From Aquimarina sp. AU474 (lineage in GTDB: Bacteria; Bacteroidota; Bacteroidia; Flavobacteriales; Flavobacteriaceae), in assembly GCF_900312815.1 (NCBI RefSeq), contig NZ_OMPE01000009.1, positions 620,001-684,000 on the forward strand: a stretch of DNA of 64,000 bases, in the 5' to 3' direction. The notes beneath the pieces are model-generated. The model ran no database searches. It was given only the letters and a program-made list of their open reading frames with translations, and was not told the DNA's origin. The position numbers were made by a program, and so were the translations under genes. Positions 40,038-49,011 of this stretch are shown here, one piece after another (position 1 is the stretch's first letter; the number at the start of each line of letters is the position of its first letter).

Positions 40038-41593
40038 GTGATAAAAAAAACATAGATCGGCTGTTTCAGGAAAAATTCAAAGATTTTGAAGTAACTCCTG
40101 ATGAGGCTGTATGGGAAAGAATCAAGGCACGCCAAAATAAAAAAAGACGTCTCCTTGTATTACCAATTTGGTACAAAATAGCTGGTGTAGCCGCTATATT
40201 AGCAATTATGTTAATGATTGGCTATACTTCTTTGTACCAAGAATCGAATGAAACTATTGTAAATTCTGACTTAGAAGAGACCAATATCCCTAAATCTGAA
40301 AAAGAAATCAATACTACAATTATTGATAATGATGCTATAGTAATTTCGGATAAAGAAGAGAATAATTCTTCTCTTTCTACAGACAAAAAAGAACCTTCTT
40401 TTAACACTAGCAACAAGGAAAACCTTGATACTTTTGAGAATAATAAAAATACAACTACTGTATCTCAGTCAAAAGAAAAATTACCTAACGGTAAAAATAA
40501 AGAAGACAAGGGTATAACTAAGGAAAAGGAGATCAAAATTGCAAATTCGGTTATCAAAAAAGGTAATCTCCGTAATACTGATATAGCCAATGCACCTTAT
40601 AAAAAAGATAATGACTTAAAAGACACAGATCTTAATACAAATCCAGTTACTCATCAAAAGGATACTAAGTCTGAAAAAGAAAAATTATTATTTGTCAAAC
40701 CAGATATTCAGGAGTCGACACCCAAAGAACAGATTGTCGATCATGTTTCTGATTCTAAAGATCATTCTGAACAAAAAAAGATTAATGAAGAGATAGAGAT
40801 TGAAGATGAACCAAATGAGAATCATAAAAAATCTCTTTTTGATGCTATAGCCAAAAAAGACGATGCTATTGCAGAAGAAACAGAGTCTTCTACCAAGAAA
40901 TGGAATATCGCACCCAATATTGCTCCTGTATATTATGATGCCATAGGAAATGGATCTTCTCTTAACTCAGAATTTTCGGATAATGCTAAGTCTGGAGAAA
41001 TAAACTTTAGTTATGGTATCCAAGTAGCTTATGAAATAAGTGATAAACTAAGTATTCGTTCTGGAGTTAATAAACTTGATTTAAGCTATAACACCAAAAA
41101 TATTGGTTTCGAGATTCCTACTATTAATCGTGCAAACCTTCAAAACGTGGTTGTTTCAGATTATAATGGTCAATCTCCTAATTCTTTTGCTTCAGATATT
41201 AATAATGAGAGTTTGGTACAAAGTCAAAACCCTGGTTTACTTAATCACCGTATTGGTTATATCGAGGTGCCTTTAGAGGTAAAATACGATATAGTAGATA
41301 CAAAAATTGGCATGCACATGATAGGAGGAATTAGTACTTTATTTCTAAATGATGATGATGTCTCGGTTATTGCTGGAGATTTTGAAACCAATCGCGTGGA
41401 TAGAGAATTTAATGTAAATGATGTTAGTTTTAGTGGTAATATCGGATTTGGTGTTAACTACGAATTATCAGAGGAGTTTCAAATTAATTTAGAACCTATT
41501 TTCAAATATCAATTTAATGGTTTTAAAAACAGCTCAAGTGATTTTACACCATACTCCTTTGGAATATATACTGGAGTGAATTTTAAATTTTAA
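40034..41593 (+). CDS. Membrane-anchored protein with C-terminal beta-barrel-like domain, sigma-factor partner
   Basis: A 519-residue protein. A cytosolic N-terminus (RLFQEKFKDFEVTPDEAVWE, about 7-26) precedes one membrane helix at about 48-66. A long Lys/Asp/Asn-rich low-complexity linker (70-290) leads to a C-terminal domain (about 300-519) of outer-membrane PorT-like strands (GNIGFGVNYELSEEFQINLE, FGIYTGVNFKF). The arrangement fits a periplasm-spanning protein that could work as an anti-sigma or regulator of the coupled ECF factor. That role is inferred from position. Confidence 0.7.
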   Translation: MSDKKNIDRLFQEKFKDFEVTPDEAVWERIKARQNKKRRLLVLPIWYKIAGVAAILAIMLMIGYTSLYQESNETIVNSDLEETNIPKSEKEINTTIIDNDAIVISDKEENNSSLSTDKKEPSFNTSNKENLDTFENNKNTTTVSQSKEKLPNGKNKEDKGITKEKEIKIANSVIKKGNLRNTDIANAPYKKDNDLKDTDLNTNPVTHQKDTKSEKEKLLFVKPDIQESTPKEQIVDHVSDSKDHSEQKKINEEIEIEDEPNENHKKSLFDAIAKKDDAIAEETESSTKKWNIAPNIAPVYYDAIGNGSSLNSEFSDNAKSGEINFSYGIQVAYEISDKLSIRSGVNKLDLSYNTKNIGFEIPTINRANLQNVVVSDYNGQSPNSFASDINNESLVQSQNPGLLNHRIGYIEVPLEVKYDIVDTKIGMHMIGGISTLFLNDDDVSVIAGDFETNRVDREFNVNDVSFSGNIGFGVNYELSEEFQINLEPIFKYQFNGFKNSSSDFTPYSFGIYTGVNFKF

Positions 41594-41680
41594 AATAGTA
41601 TGCATAGCTATTAAAAGTGCATATTCAAGATAATTTAGTTGGTTAGGTAGTTATTGCATATATAAGCAATGATGAACAAA

Positions 41681-41709
41681 AGTCGTTCCTGGGGAGGAAC
41701 GGCTTTTTG
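41681..41709 (+). terminator. Terminator after the sigma-factor unit
   Basis: Stem AGTCGTTCCT/AGGAACGGCT with a GGGG loop and a TTTTT tail. Confidence 0.88.
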
Positions 41710-41750
41710 TATTTTAAAAAGGCAATATTTGCGAAGTTTTTTAACTTACT

Positions 41751-42488
41751 TTACTCTCTCTTCAGATCTGATTCTAACGCATGTAAAAGAATATTTCTAG
41801 TCTTTTCATTCAACTCTTTTTTATCGGCTTGTGTTAATCCTTTTGTAGGAATTTCTTTATGGATATGCCCTCTCATTTTACCTGGACTACCGCTAAAAAA
41901 AGTGTACGAGAATCTTTTTTTGTTGTCAAAAAAAGTTAGTGGTAAAATGGGGATTTGATGATCTATCGCCAATCTAAATGCACCGTCTTTAAAATTATCT
42001 AAAAGTAAAGATTGGTCGTCGGGAACACCTCCTTCTGGAAAAATACAAATACTAGTACCATCATGTAATCTAGCATGTGCACGATCAAAAACTTCTTTTC
42101 TACTTCGCTGGCTATTGCGATCTACTAATATGCAAGTACGTTTATAGAAAAAACCAAAAATCGGAATCTTTGCCAATTCTTTTTTACCGACAAAAACAAA
42201 AGGATTCTTAACACAGTATAGCATAAACATAATATCTGTCATCGAAGTATGATTAGCTATAATCATATAACTCTTGGTACGATCAACTTGTGCTTCTTTC
42301 GTAAGTTTAGGAACAAATCCACATCCATATAATACAATTTTTGCCCAAAACCTGGCCACTACAAAAAATTGAGGGTACCATTTTTCTCTCGAAGTAAGTA
42401 TCAATAATATTGGAAACATTATAATAATAGGTATACCCATCATTATATAGAACCAAATGCGCCAAAGCAAAATTAAAATCTTCCTCAT
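41751..42488 (-). CDS. plsC: 1-acyl-sn-glycerol-3-phosphate acyltransferase
   Basis: About 245 residues from the ATG at 42488, chosen because GGAGGA precedes it by about 10 bases, an unusually strong Shine-Dalgarno for this phylum; the frame extends to 42515. An N-terminal membrane helix is followed by NHTSMTDIMF (HX4D catalytic motif), LVDRNSQRSRKEVF and FPEGGVPDD. It acylates lysophosphatidate in membrane lipid synthesis. A lysophospholipid-acyltransferase relative cannot be excluded. Confidence 0.88.
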   Translation of the reverse strand: MRKILILLWRIWFYIMMGIPIIIMFPILLILTSREKWYPQFFVVARFWAKIVLYGCGFVPKLTKEAQVDRTKSYMIIANHTSMTDIMFMLYCVKNPFVFVGKKELAKIPIFGFFYKRTCILVDRNSQRSRKEVFDRAHARLHDGTSICIFPEGGVPDDQSLLLDNFKDGAFRLAIDHQIPILPLTFFDNKKRFSYTFFSGSPGKMRGHIHKEIPTKGLTQADKKELNEKTRNILLHALESDLKRE

Positions 42489-42645
42489 AAGTAACATTCC
42501 TCCAAAAATACACAATTGGTTTGAGGTATCTAATCAAGTTTCTCTCGACTTTTTATTTGCGACACAAATTTCGAGTTTCGAATAACTGTAAAAATCAAAA
42601 CTCTTAGTCTAAAATAAAAAACAAAGAAGGATTCATAAAAAAAAT

Positions 42646-42653
42646 TACCTTTG
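42646..42653 (+). promoter_or_regulatory. -7 promoter element of trpS
   Basis: TACCTTTG matches TAnnTTTG, 20 bp before the trpS ATG. No TTG -33 box is evident at the usual distance. Confidence 0.5.
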
Positions 42654-42673
42654 CGAGAAACTACAAGATTATT

Positions 42674-43642
42674 ATGTCTAGAATTCTAACAGGAGTACAA
42701 AGCACGGGCACTCCACACTTAGGAAACCTATTGGGAGCTATCATTCCTGCTATCAAAATGGCCAATCAGCCAAAGAATGAATCGTTCTTATTTATTGCAG
42801 ATATGCATTCATTAACTCAGATCAAAGATGCTCAAGTTTTAAGAGAGAATACATACTCGACGGCTGCGACTTGGATGGCTTTTGGGTTAGACATAGAAAA
42901 AACAGTTTTTTACAGACAAAGCGACATCCCGCAAGTCACAGAATTATCGTGGTATTTAAGTTGTTTTTTTCCGTATCAACGCTTAACACTTGCTCACTCT
43001 TTTAAAGATAAAGCCGATCGCCTTGAGGATGTTAACGCTGGGTTATTTACATATCCCATGCTTATGGCTGCCGATATATTATTATACGATGCCGAAATTG
43101 TTCCCGTAGGGAAAGATCAATTGCAACATTTAGAAATGACTCGTGATGTAGCCACCAGAATGCATGCTCAAATGGGTGAATTATTTGTATTGCCAGAAGC
43201 ACAAGTACAAAAAGAAACCATGTATGTACCAGGCACCGATGGAGCTAAGATGAGTAAATCTAAAGGGAATACGATTAACCTATTTTTACCCGACAAAAAA
43301 CTACGCAAACAGATTATGTCTATCGAAACAGATAGCTTACCACTAGAGGAGCCTAAAGATCCTGATACTTGTAATGTATTTGCATTGTATAAATTAATTG
43401 CAGCGCCAGAACAAGAAGCAACAATGCGATCTAATTATCTAGGCGGAAACTATGGATATGGTCATGCAAAACAAGCCCTTTTTGAACTACTAATTGAAAA
43501 GTTTAAAGTTGAACGTGAGCGATATAACTACTTTATGGAAAATCTTAACGAAGTAGACGATGCACTTGCAATTGGAGCAAAAAAAGCATCGGCCATTGCC
43601 AATACTGTATTGACAAGGGTTAGAGAAAAAGTAGGGTATTAG
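42674..43642 (+). CDS. trpS: Tryptophanyl-tRNA synthetase
   Basis: A 322-residue class I synthetase. GVQSTGTPHLGNLLGA carries the HIGH-like motif (TPHLGN) and GAKMSKSKGN the KMSKS motif. FIADMHSLTQ and PYQRLTLAHSFKDKADRLED are family blocks. Length is normal. It is monocistronic. Confidence 0.97.
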   Translation: MSRILTGVQSTGTPHLGNLLGAIIPAIKMANQPKNESFLFIADMHSLTQIKDAQVLRENTYSTAATWMAFGLDIEKTVFYRQSDIPQVTELSWYLSCFFPYQRLTLAHSFKDKADRLEDVNAGLFTYPMLMAADILLYDAEIVPVGKDQLQHLEMTRDVATRMHAQMGELFVLPEAQVQKETMYVPGTDGAKMSKSKGNTINLFLPDKKLRKQIMSIETDSLPLEEPKDPDTCNVFALYKLIAAPEQEATMRSNYLGGNYGYGHAKQALFELLIEKFKVERERYNYFMENLNEVDDALAIGAKKASAIANTVLTRVREKVGY

Positions 43643-43743
43643 TTATACATTTAAATTCTTTAATTTAGTTATAAAATTAGGGTAACATTATTACGTTTAG
43701 AAACATATATAATACAATGAATGTTTTTGTTTCTAACTAATAA

Positions 43744-45738
43744 ATGAAAAAGATGAAATATCTTAAACTTACCTTAATTCTCCTATTACTATATGCATGT
43801 AATAAAGATGATGAACTCAATAACACATCAAAAGATGCTGCGATAACAACATTGGCAAAGAATGTTACCAATTGCCCGTCTCAAATTACGTATTATAATG
43901 AATCTGGTGCCGATTTTGTGGTTAACAGTATTTCTTCTTTACAAAGTGCAATCAATGAAGCTCAAGATGGTGATATAGTCTATATTGAAGATGATGCCTA
44001 TCTAGATTTTTCAGACTCGCCTTCTATACTAATAAACACTGCTATAAAACTAGTTAGTGGTAGAACAGATAGTAATAATGGTGCAACTTTGTTTTCTTAT
44101 ATTGTTGGGAAGCGATTTATAAAAGTTCTATCTGATAATGTCACAATAAGTGGATTAACAATTAACGGAGGTGATTTCATTACTGAAATTGAAGGACTGA
44201 ACGTGCAACAAATTGCCGCTCATTCACCATATACTCCCAATTCCCCAACCGATGGTATTTTTATTGAGGAATTCGATAATCTTACTATAGAAAATTGCGA
44301 GATTTTGGGTTGGTCCCATGCCGGTGTTTATATAAAAAACTCAAAGAATAATTTAATTGTAAACAATTATATTCATCATAATAGAAGGCACCAATTAGGC
44401 TACGGTGTTGAAGTGCATAATTCTATGAGTAGTAAAGAAACAAATGCCTTAATCTCTTGTAATTATTTTGAATATAACCGCCACGATATTGCTGGAGCTG
44501 GGCATGAAAACGAGAGTTATGAAGCTTCTTATAATACCATAGGCCCAGGCGGAAACACTGGTTCTCATAGTTTTGACATGCACGGTAAAAATTCAGATTC
44601 GGAAAAAGTAGCAGGTAACTCTCTATATATTCATCATAATACTTTTACCAACAAACAAGTCATTGGAGTTAAAGTTAGAGGTATTCCTGTTCATAAAGTA
44701 ATCATCTCAAACAATAGTTTTGCACATGATAGTGAATGTGAAGCTATTGCTCAAAATAAGCAAGGGCATCCAATCCCTCAGGAAGAGAAAATAGAATCGA
44801 ATTTTCTTGTTTTGACAGATAATAATAATATTAAAAAATACACCTTCGGGAAATATAAAAAAATTGCTGCTTATGATAACACTTATGCCAATAACAATTG
44901 CGCACCACAAGTCGAAGTAATATCTAGTGGTTGGAGTAATTATCTTCATTTTTTACCAGGTACATGGACCAATAATGGAACAGATGACTTAATAGCTTAC
45001 CATGTTGGATCAGATGAAATGAACCTATATAAATTTAAACCAGATGGGTCGAGATTTTATTCTGGGTATACGTCCGTAAGCCATGGATGGACTAATTATT
45101 CTCGTTTTCTAGTTGGTAATTGGACCAACAACGGGACCGATGACTTAATTGCATACCATGTTGGATCAGATAATATGAATTTATATGAATTTAAACCAGA
45201 TGGATCAGGGTTTTATTCTGGACATACAACGGTAAGCCATGGATGGACCAATTACTCTCATTTATTGGTAGGGAATTGGACCAACAATGGGACTGATGAC
45301 TTAATGGCTTATCATGTTGGATTAGATCATATGAATCTATATACGTTTAATTCAGAATCACACACTTTTGACTCAGGTTTCAAAAAAGTAAGTCATGGAT
45401 GGACCAATTATTCTCATTTATTAGTAGGGAATTGGACCAATAATGGAACCGATGACTTAATTGCTTATCATAATGGACAAAAACAATTAAATCTGTATAA
45501 ATTTAAACCAGATGGATCAGGGTTTTATTCTGGATATACTGGAGTAAAATCTGGATTAACTAATTACAAGCAATTTTTCACTTATGATTGGAATCATAAC
45601 AATGTCGATGATATCATTGGTATAACTGATAGTAATGAGGTATATCTTTTAGAAAACGAGGGTGCTGGAATTTTTGAAGACCCCTATTTTTTAGGTGTTT
45701 TTTCGGATCTAAAACTTGTCTTAAATGGTAATTGGTAA
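43744..45738 (+). CDS. Right-handed beta-helix lipoprotein with five 52-residue repeats
   Basis: A 664-residue protein with a lipobox LLLYAC (Cys19). Residues about 65-340 form parallel beta-helix coils (VTISGLTINGG, IENCEILGWSHAGVYIKNSK, NNYIHHNRR), as in pectate-lyase-like proteins that bind or cleave polysaccharide. Residues about 390-650 contain five FG-GAP-like repeats of 52 residues (SHGWTNYSHLLVGNWTNNGT then DDLIAYHVG). The repeat DNA is nearly identical, showing recent duplication. It is probably a surface carbohydrate-binding or lyase protein; catalytic residues were not identified. Confidence 0.75.
   Translation: MKKMKYLKLTLILLLLYACNKDDELNNTSKDAAITTLAKNVTNCPSQITYYNESGADFVVNSISSLQSAINEAQDGDIVYIEDDAYLDFSDSPSILINTAIKLVSGRTDSNNGATLFSYIVGKRFIKVLSDNVTISGLTINGGDFITEIEGLNVQQIAAHSPYTPNSPTDGIFIEEFDNLTIENCEILGWSHAGVYIKNSKNNLIVNNYIHHNRRHQLGYGVEVHNSMSSKETNALISCNYFEYNRHDIAGAGHENESYEASYNTIGPGGNTGSHSFDMHGKNSDSEKVAGNSLYIHHNTFTNKQVIGVKVRGIPVHKVIISNNSFAHDSECEAIAQNKQGHPIPQEEKIESNFLVLTDNNNIKKYTFGKYKKIAAYDNTYANNNCAPQVEVISSGWSNYLHFLPGTWTNNGTDDLIAYHVGSDEMNLYKFKPDGSRFYSGYTSVSHGWTNYSRFLVGNWTNNGTDDLIAYHVGSDNMNLYEFKPDGSGFYSGHTTVSHGWTNYSHLLVGNWTNNGTDDLMAYHVGLDHMNLYTFNSESHTFDSGFKKVSHGWTNYSHLLVGNWTNNGTDDLIAYHNGQKQLNLYKFKPDGSGFYSGYTGVKSGLTNYKQFFTYDWNHNNVDDIIGITDSNEVYLLENEGAGIFEDPYFLGVFSDLKLVLNGNW
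44929..45552 (+). repeat. Coding tandem repeat, 156 bp period
   Basis: Four consecutive 156 bp copies and a diverged fifth encode the 52-residue units of the beta-helix lipoprotein. Starts fall at 44929, 45085, 45241 and so on (GGATGGACYAATTA). Confidence 0.85.
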
Positions 45739-45786
45739 AACAATAAATTTGTATTTAATAGTAAAATTTTAATTTATAACAACACT

Positions 45787-45822
45787 AAGTGGAGTTCTCT
45801 TTTGAGAAACTCCACTTTTATG
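45787..45822. terminator. Terminator between convergent genes
   Basis: Stem AAGTGGAGTT/AACTCCACTT with CTC/GAG extension and a TTTTATG tail. A-rich DNA precedes it, so it may work both ways. Confidence 0.75.
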
Positions 45823-45863
45823 TACAAATTAAGGGTAAAACAATAATTATAATTAAACAAACA

Positions 45864-46547
45864 CTACTTCACTTTTAAAATTACATTATAAGTATTATTC
45901 TTTTTATTAAAAATCACTGGATATTTACCTGCTTTAATAACTTTTCCTTTAAGCCCCATGTTTTTAGCAAAAGCAGTACTTAATACCAAAGTGTTTTTAA
46001 GGTATACTTTATTAGGTTGAGGTGTAGGGTCGCCTAAATTGTACCCCGACATCAAATGATTAGGCTGATAAAACTGTAATGCTAGTATTTCTTCGTTCAT
46101 AACAAAAGGTATAGCTTGTGCAGTAGGTTGATCTATTCCTAACTGAAGATATTCCTTGATCGAACCAAATTTTTCGGGCTTAACTTTATCATAAATAATC
46201 CATGGGTCTCTATAATTCCAACCACAAGGAATTATTTTACATGGATCCCAAAGTACAGGAGGTAGATTAATCTCTGCAAAAGGATCTGGGTAGCATTGTA
46301 AACTTAATCCGCAAATATCTGCCGAACTATCGTCGCAATCGCATTCTCCAGTAAGAGGGTCACATACTCGTGTTCCATATTCAAAAGTAAATCTACACAA
46401 TCGTCCAGAAGGACCTTTAATGCTTGTTTGCGAATCTTGATCCTCAAGAAATATTTCTTGAACCGTTTCTGGAATTATCGAATCATTTTCTTTTTGGCAT
46501 GCCCATAACGTAATGAACATTAGCCCAAATACAACTATTTTTTTCAT
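45864..46547 (-). CDS. Cys-rich lipoprotein of unknown function
   Basis: 227 residues, lipobox ITLWAC (Cys17). Around residues 45-110 there are ten or so Cys (CRFTFEYGTRVCDPLTGECD, CDDSSADICGLSLQCYPD), compatible with several disulfides. The C-terminal half is beta-rich without a known motif. No family was recognised. It is convergent with the beta-helix gene. Confidence 0.65.
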   Translation of the reverse strand: MKKIVVFGLMFITLWACQKENDSIIPETVQEIFLEDQDSQTSIKGPSGRLCRFTFEYGTRVCDPLTGECDCDDSSADICGLSLQCYPDPFAEINLPPVLWDPCKIIPCGWNYRDPWIIYDKVKPEKFGSIKEYLQLGIDQPTAQAIPFVMNEEILALQFYQPNHLMSGYNLGDPTPQPNKVYLKNTLVLSTAFAKNMGLKGKVIKAGKYPVIFNKKNNTYNVILKVK

Positions 46548-46821
46548 ATGTGAAAAGGTTTTAAGTTACTGAATAGATTATCTATACCGCAATCAATATT
46601 GCAGTAGATAAGTTTTTCTAATATCTTAATACCGAATTAGATAAAAGGTTAACATCCCAACGTATAATATATATATACTACGTACTGTTCATACAAAAAA
46701 CTCTTTTAATTGTGTTATGGCTTCCCGTAAGGAGTTTTTAAATATTCGTCATAGCTTCGCGCACTAAATATCATAGGTGTATAATTTTACACATGAACTA
46801 TTAAAATTTTTAATCATTTAG

Positions 46822-47556
46822 ATGTTTACGCCCCCAACGTTTCATAAGTTTCGCAACAATGAGTTTATTATGTATCTCGGTGAGATCAAAAACATTGTAG
46901 CTAAATATGATCCTAAAATTTTGAAAGTTGTGCCCCAAATCATCACATTAAATGATCGCCTCAATTTTATTGACGATATCTATAAAAAACAAATAGGTAT
47001 TACTATTACAAGCGACCTGGACTTGTTGGATAAAAGAAGAGATCTTGCGGTTATTGGAATGCGATCTGTTGTTGAGTCATACACCTATCATTTTGATCCT
47101 GCAAAGCGCGCTGCAGGAAGAGTACTCTTACAAAGTATTGATCAATACAAAGTGACAATTATTAAACAAAACTATCATGCCAAGACCATTTTATTGCGCA
47201 ATCTTACTGAAGATTGGGAGAAGATCATGGTTCTTAAAGCAGCTTTAATAACATTAGATTTAAAGGATTGGGAACAAGAAATAAGAGTAAGCAATATTTC
47301 TTTTAACACTATTTATCTAAAACAAAATACAGAATACACCAAAATTAGCAAAACAGATATGGCTTCTCTTATAGATAAAGCCCATGAAAGCTACATTAGC
47401 TTAACAAATCATATTACAACCCATGCCACACTATCGCTCTCTGATACATATAATAAAGTCGTCAAAGACATTAACCTCTTAACAGCAAAATACAATTTAC
47501 TCGTAGAAAAAAGATTAAATATCGCTATCGATACACGCGATATTAATTTACCCTAA
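46822..47556 (+). CDS. DUF6261-like helical protein
   Basis: 244 residues, predicted mainly helical and soluble, without signal. The pattern FRNNEFIMYLGEIKNIVAKY, LDKRRDLAVIGMRSVVESY and YNLLVEKRLNIAIDTRD resembles the Bacteroidota family often called DUF6261, whose function is unknown. It is monocistronic, followed by a bidirectional terminator. The 273 bp upstream gap holds an imperfect hairpin near 46584-46616 (TTATCTA...TAGATAA). Confidence 0.6.
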   Translation: MFTPPTFHKFRNNEFIMYLGEIKNIVAKYDPKILKVVPQIITLNDRLNFIDDIYKKQIGITITSDLDLLDKRRDLAVIGMRSVVESYTYHFDPAKRAAGRVLLQSIDQYKVTIIKQNYHAKTILLRNLTEDWEKIMVLKAALITLDLKDWEQEIRVSNISFNTIYLKQNTEYTKISKTDMASLIDKAHESYISLTNHITTHATLSLSDTYNKVVKDINLLTAKYNLLVEKRLNIAIDTRDINLP

Positions 47557-47673
47557 ATACCAAAGCACCAAATCTAGTTCATAGCTTCCTTATAAAGGGG
47601 CACTGCCTTTAGTAACTCTGTTTAATGAGCCCCACTCATTTTTTACCAGTGTAAATAACAGAGGGATAAAGGC

Positions 47674-47706
47674 AAAAAAAGCCTGTGCGAAATGCACAGG
47701 CTTTTA
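47674..47706. terminator. Bidirectional terminator
   Basis: Perfect stem GCCTGTGC/GCACAGGC with a 5-base loop, seven A residues before and TTTT after. It serves the convergent genes on either side. Confidence 0.9.
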
Positions 47707-47725
47707 CACTAACACTAAAATAATA

Positions 47726-48205
47726 TTAAACTTTCGAATAAATAAATTTAAGTTTTGTTCTAGGGCCTAAATCTATATCGTTGTATACCGCCAAAACAAT
47801 CAAATTACCGTTTTCTATAGTAATTGTAGATCCTTTTATAGAAAGAGCAGTATCGGGATCATAGATAAAAAGAAACACTCCTTGATCTTGGTTTCCTTTT
47901 CTCCAAATACCTTTGGTTTCCCTATTATCTTTAACACACTCCCCTGCTATACTCAAGCTTTTATAATAGCTCTTTTCAATAAATCTACCACTTTCCATAA
48001 TTTCAAGAGTAGTTTTTTTATCACAATGTGATAAAGGGAATTCTTTAAGAGGCGTATCTCTTCCCTCGTTATTAAATTCCTGTGTTAACTGCCATGTTCC
48101 AACAATTGTACTCTCAGGAACTTTGGCACCACTACTACCGCAAGAATAAAACAATACACTAAGCACTGCCAACCACATCATTGGTGCAAGTAAAAGTTTC
48201 TTCAT
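47726..48205 (-). CDS. Lipocalin-like lipoprotein
   Basis: About 159 residues from the ATG at 48205 (a TTG at 48220 would add five). The signal ends LFYSC. The mature part starts STIVGTWQLTQEFN and continues in short strands (TLEIMESGRFIEKSYY, TKGIWRKGNQDQGVFLFIYD), the pattern of Bacteroidota lipocalin-like domains. Ligand and role are unknown. Confidence 0.7.
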   Translation of the reverse strand: MKKLLLAPMMWLAVLSVLFYSCGSSGAKVPESTIVGTWQLTQEFNNEGRDTPLKEFPLSHCDKKTTLEIMESGRFIEKSYYKSLSIAGECVKDNRETKGIWRKGNQDQGVFLFIYDPDTALSIKGSTITIENGNLIVLAVYNDIDLGPRTKLKFIYSKV

Positions 48206-48517
48206 AAGTTGTATTTCCAATTACAAGTGCAAAAATCAGAAAAATACTTGTTATTAACAAATTTTTAACTATAAAATGAGTATTTCAGCGTATAATATTG
48301 TTTTTCATCGATTAAATATAAATTGAATATTTCTTAATAATTACCTAATATTTCTTAAAAAATGATATTGAATTGTAGAAAATTCTCTTAAAAAATATCA
48401 TATATGACATATTAAGAACACTAAATTATTTTTAGTTTTCTATTGATTTATTTCCTTCTATACCCCTAACCTCTTTTCAAAAACCTTGCATTAAGATATT
48501 TGAGTTTTATAATTTTC
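48206..48517. other. AT-rich intergenic region upstream of the BlaI operators
   Basis: About 310 bp of very AT-rich DNA with no reading frame or structure that I can name. It presumably includes the promoter of the lipocalin-like gene. Confidence 0.35.
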
Positions 48518-48553
48518 AAACTAAAATATTAGTTCAAACTAAATATTTAGTTT
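48518..48553. promoter_or_regulatory. Tandem BlaI-type operator dyads
   Basis: AAACTAAAATATTAGTT (48518-48534) and the perfect 18 bp palindrome AAACTAAATATTTAGTTT (48536-48553) lie 18 bp apart, about 90 bp before the BlaI-family gene. The AACTAnnnnnTAGTT form resembles BlaI/MecI operators, so autoregulation is likely. Confidence 0.65.
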
Positions 48554-48639
48554 ATATTAGCGTTCTAATTAATACATATATGTTCTATATAAGGAACTAT
48601 TATTTAGCAATAGTAAGAATCGCAAAAACATCTTTATAA

Positions 48640-49011
48640 ATGAAACAACTTACAAAAGCCGAAGAAGATATAATGAAAATCCTATGGGGTCTAGATGAAG
48701 GAAATGTTTTAGCAATTTTAGAACAACTACCAGAACCTAAACCTGCCTATAATACAGTATCTACTATTGTACGAATACTAGAAGACAAAGGGTTTGTAGA
48801 TCATAGAAAAGAAGGAAGGATCCATATCTATTTTCCAACAATAAAGAAAACCGATTATAGCAATCAAAGTTTAAATAAATTAATAGATGGTTATTTTCAA
48901 GGTTCGTTTAAAAGTATGGTTTCTTTTTTTGTGAAGAAAAATGACATCAGTTTGGAGGAAATGGAAGCCGCTATGCGAGAAATAAATAACCAAGAAAATA
49001 AGAAAAAATGA
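48640..49011 (+). CDS. BlaI/MecI/CopY family repressor
   Basis: A 123-residue winged-helix repressor. LTKAEEDIMKILW and PAYNTVSTIVRILEDKGFV, then DHRKEGRIHIYFP, are the family signature. The C-terminal half (GYFQGSFKSMVSFFVKKNDI) is the dimerisation helix region. It overlaps the M56 gene by 4 bp (ATGA), forming a BlaI-BlaR1-like pair that probably controls its own operon and unknown targets. It need not concern beta-lactams. Confidence 0.93.
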   Translation: MKQLTKAEEDIMKILWGLDEGNVLAILEQLPEPKPAYNTVSTIVRILEDKGFVDHRKEGRIHIYFPTIKKTDYSNQSLNKLIDGYFQGSFKSMVSFFVKKNDISLEEMEAAMREINNQENKKK

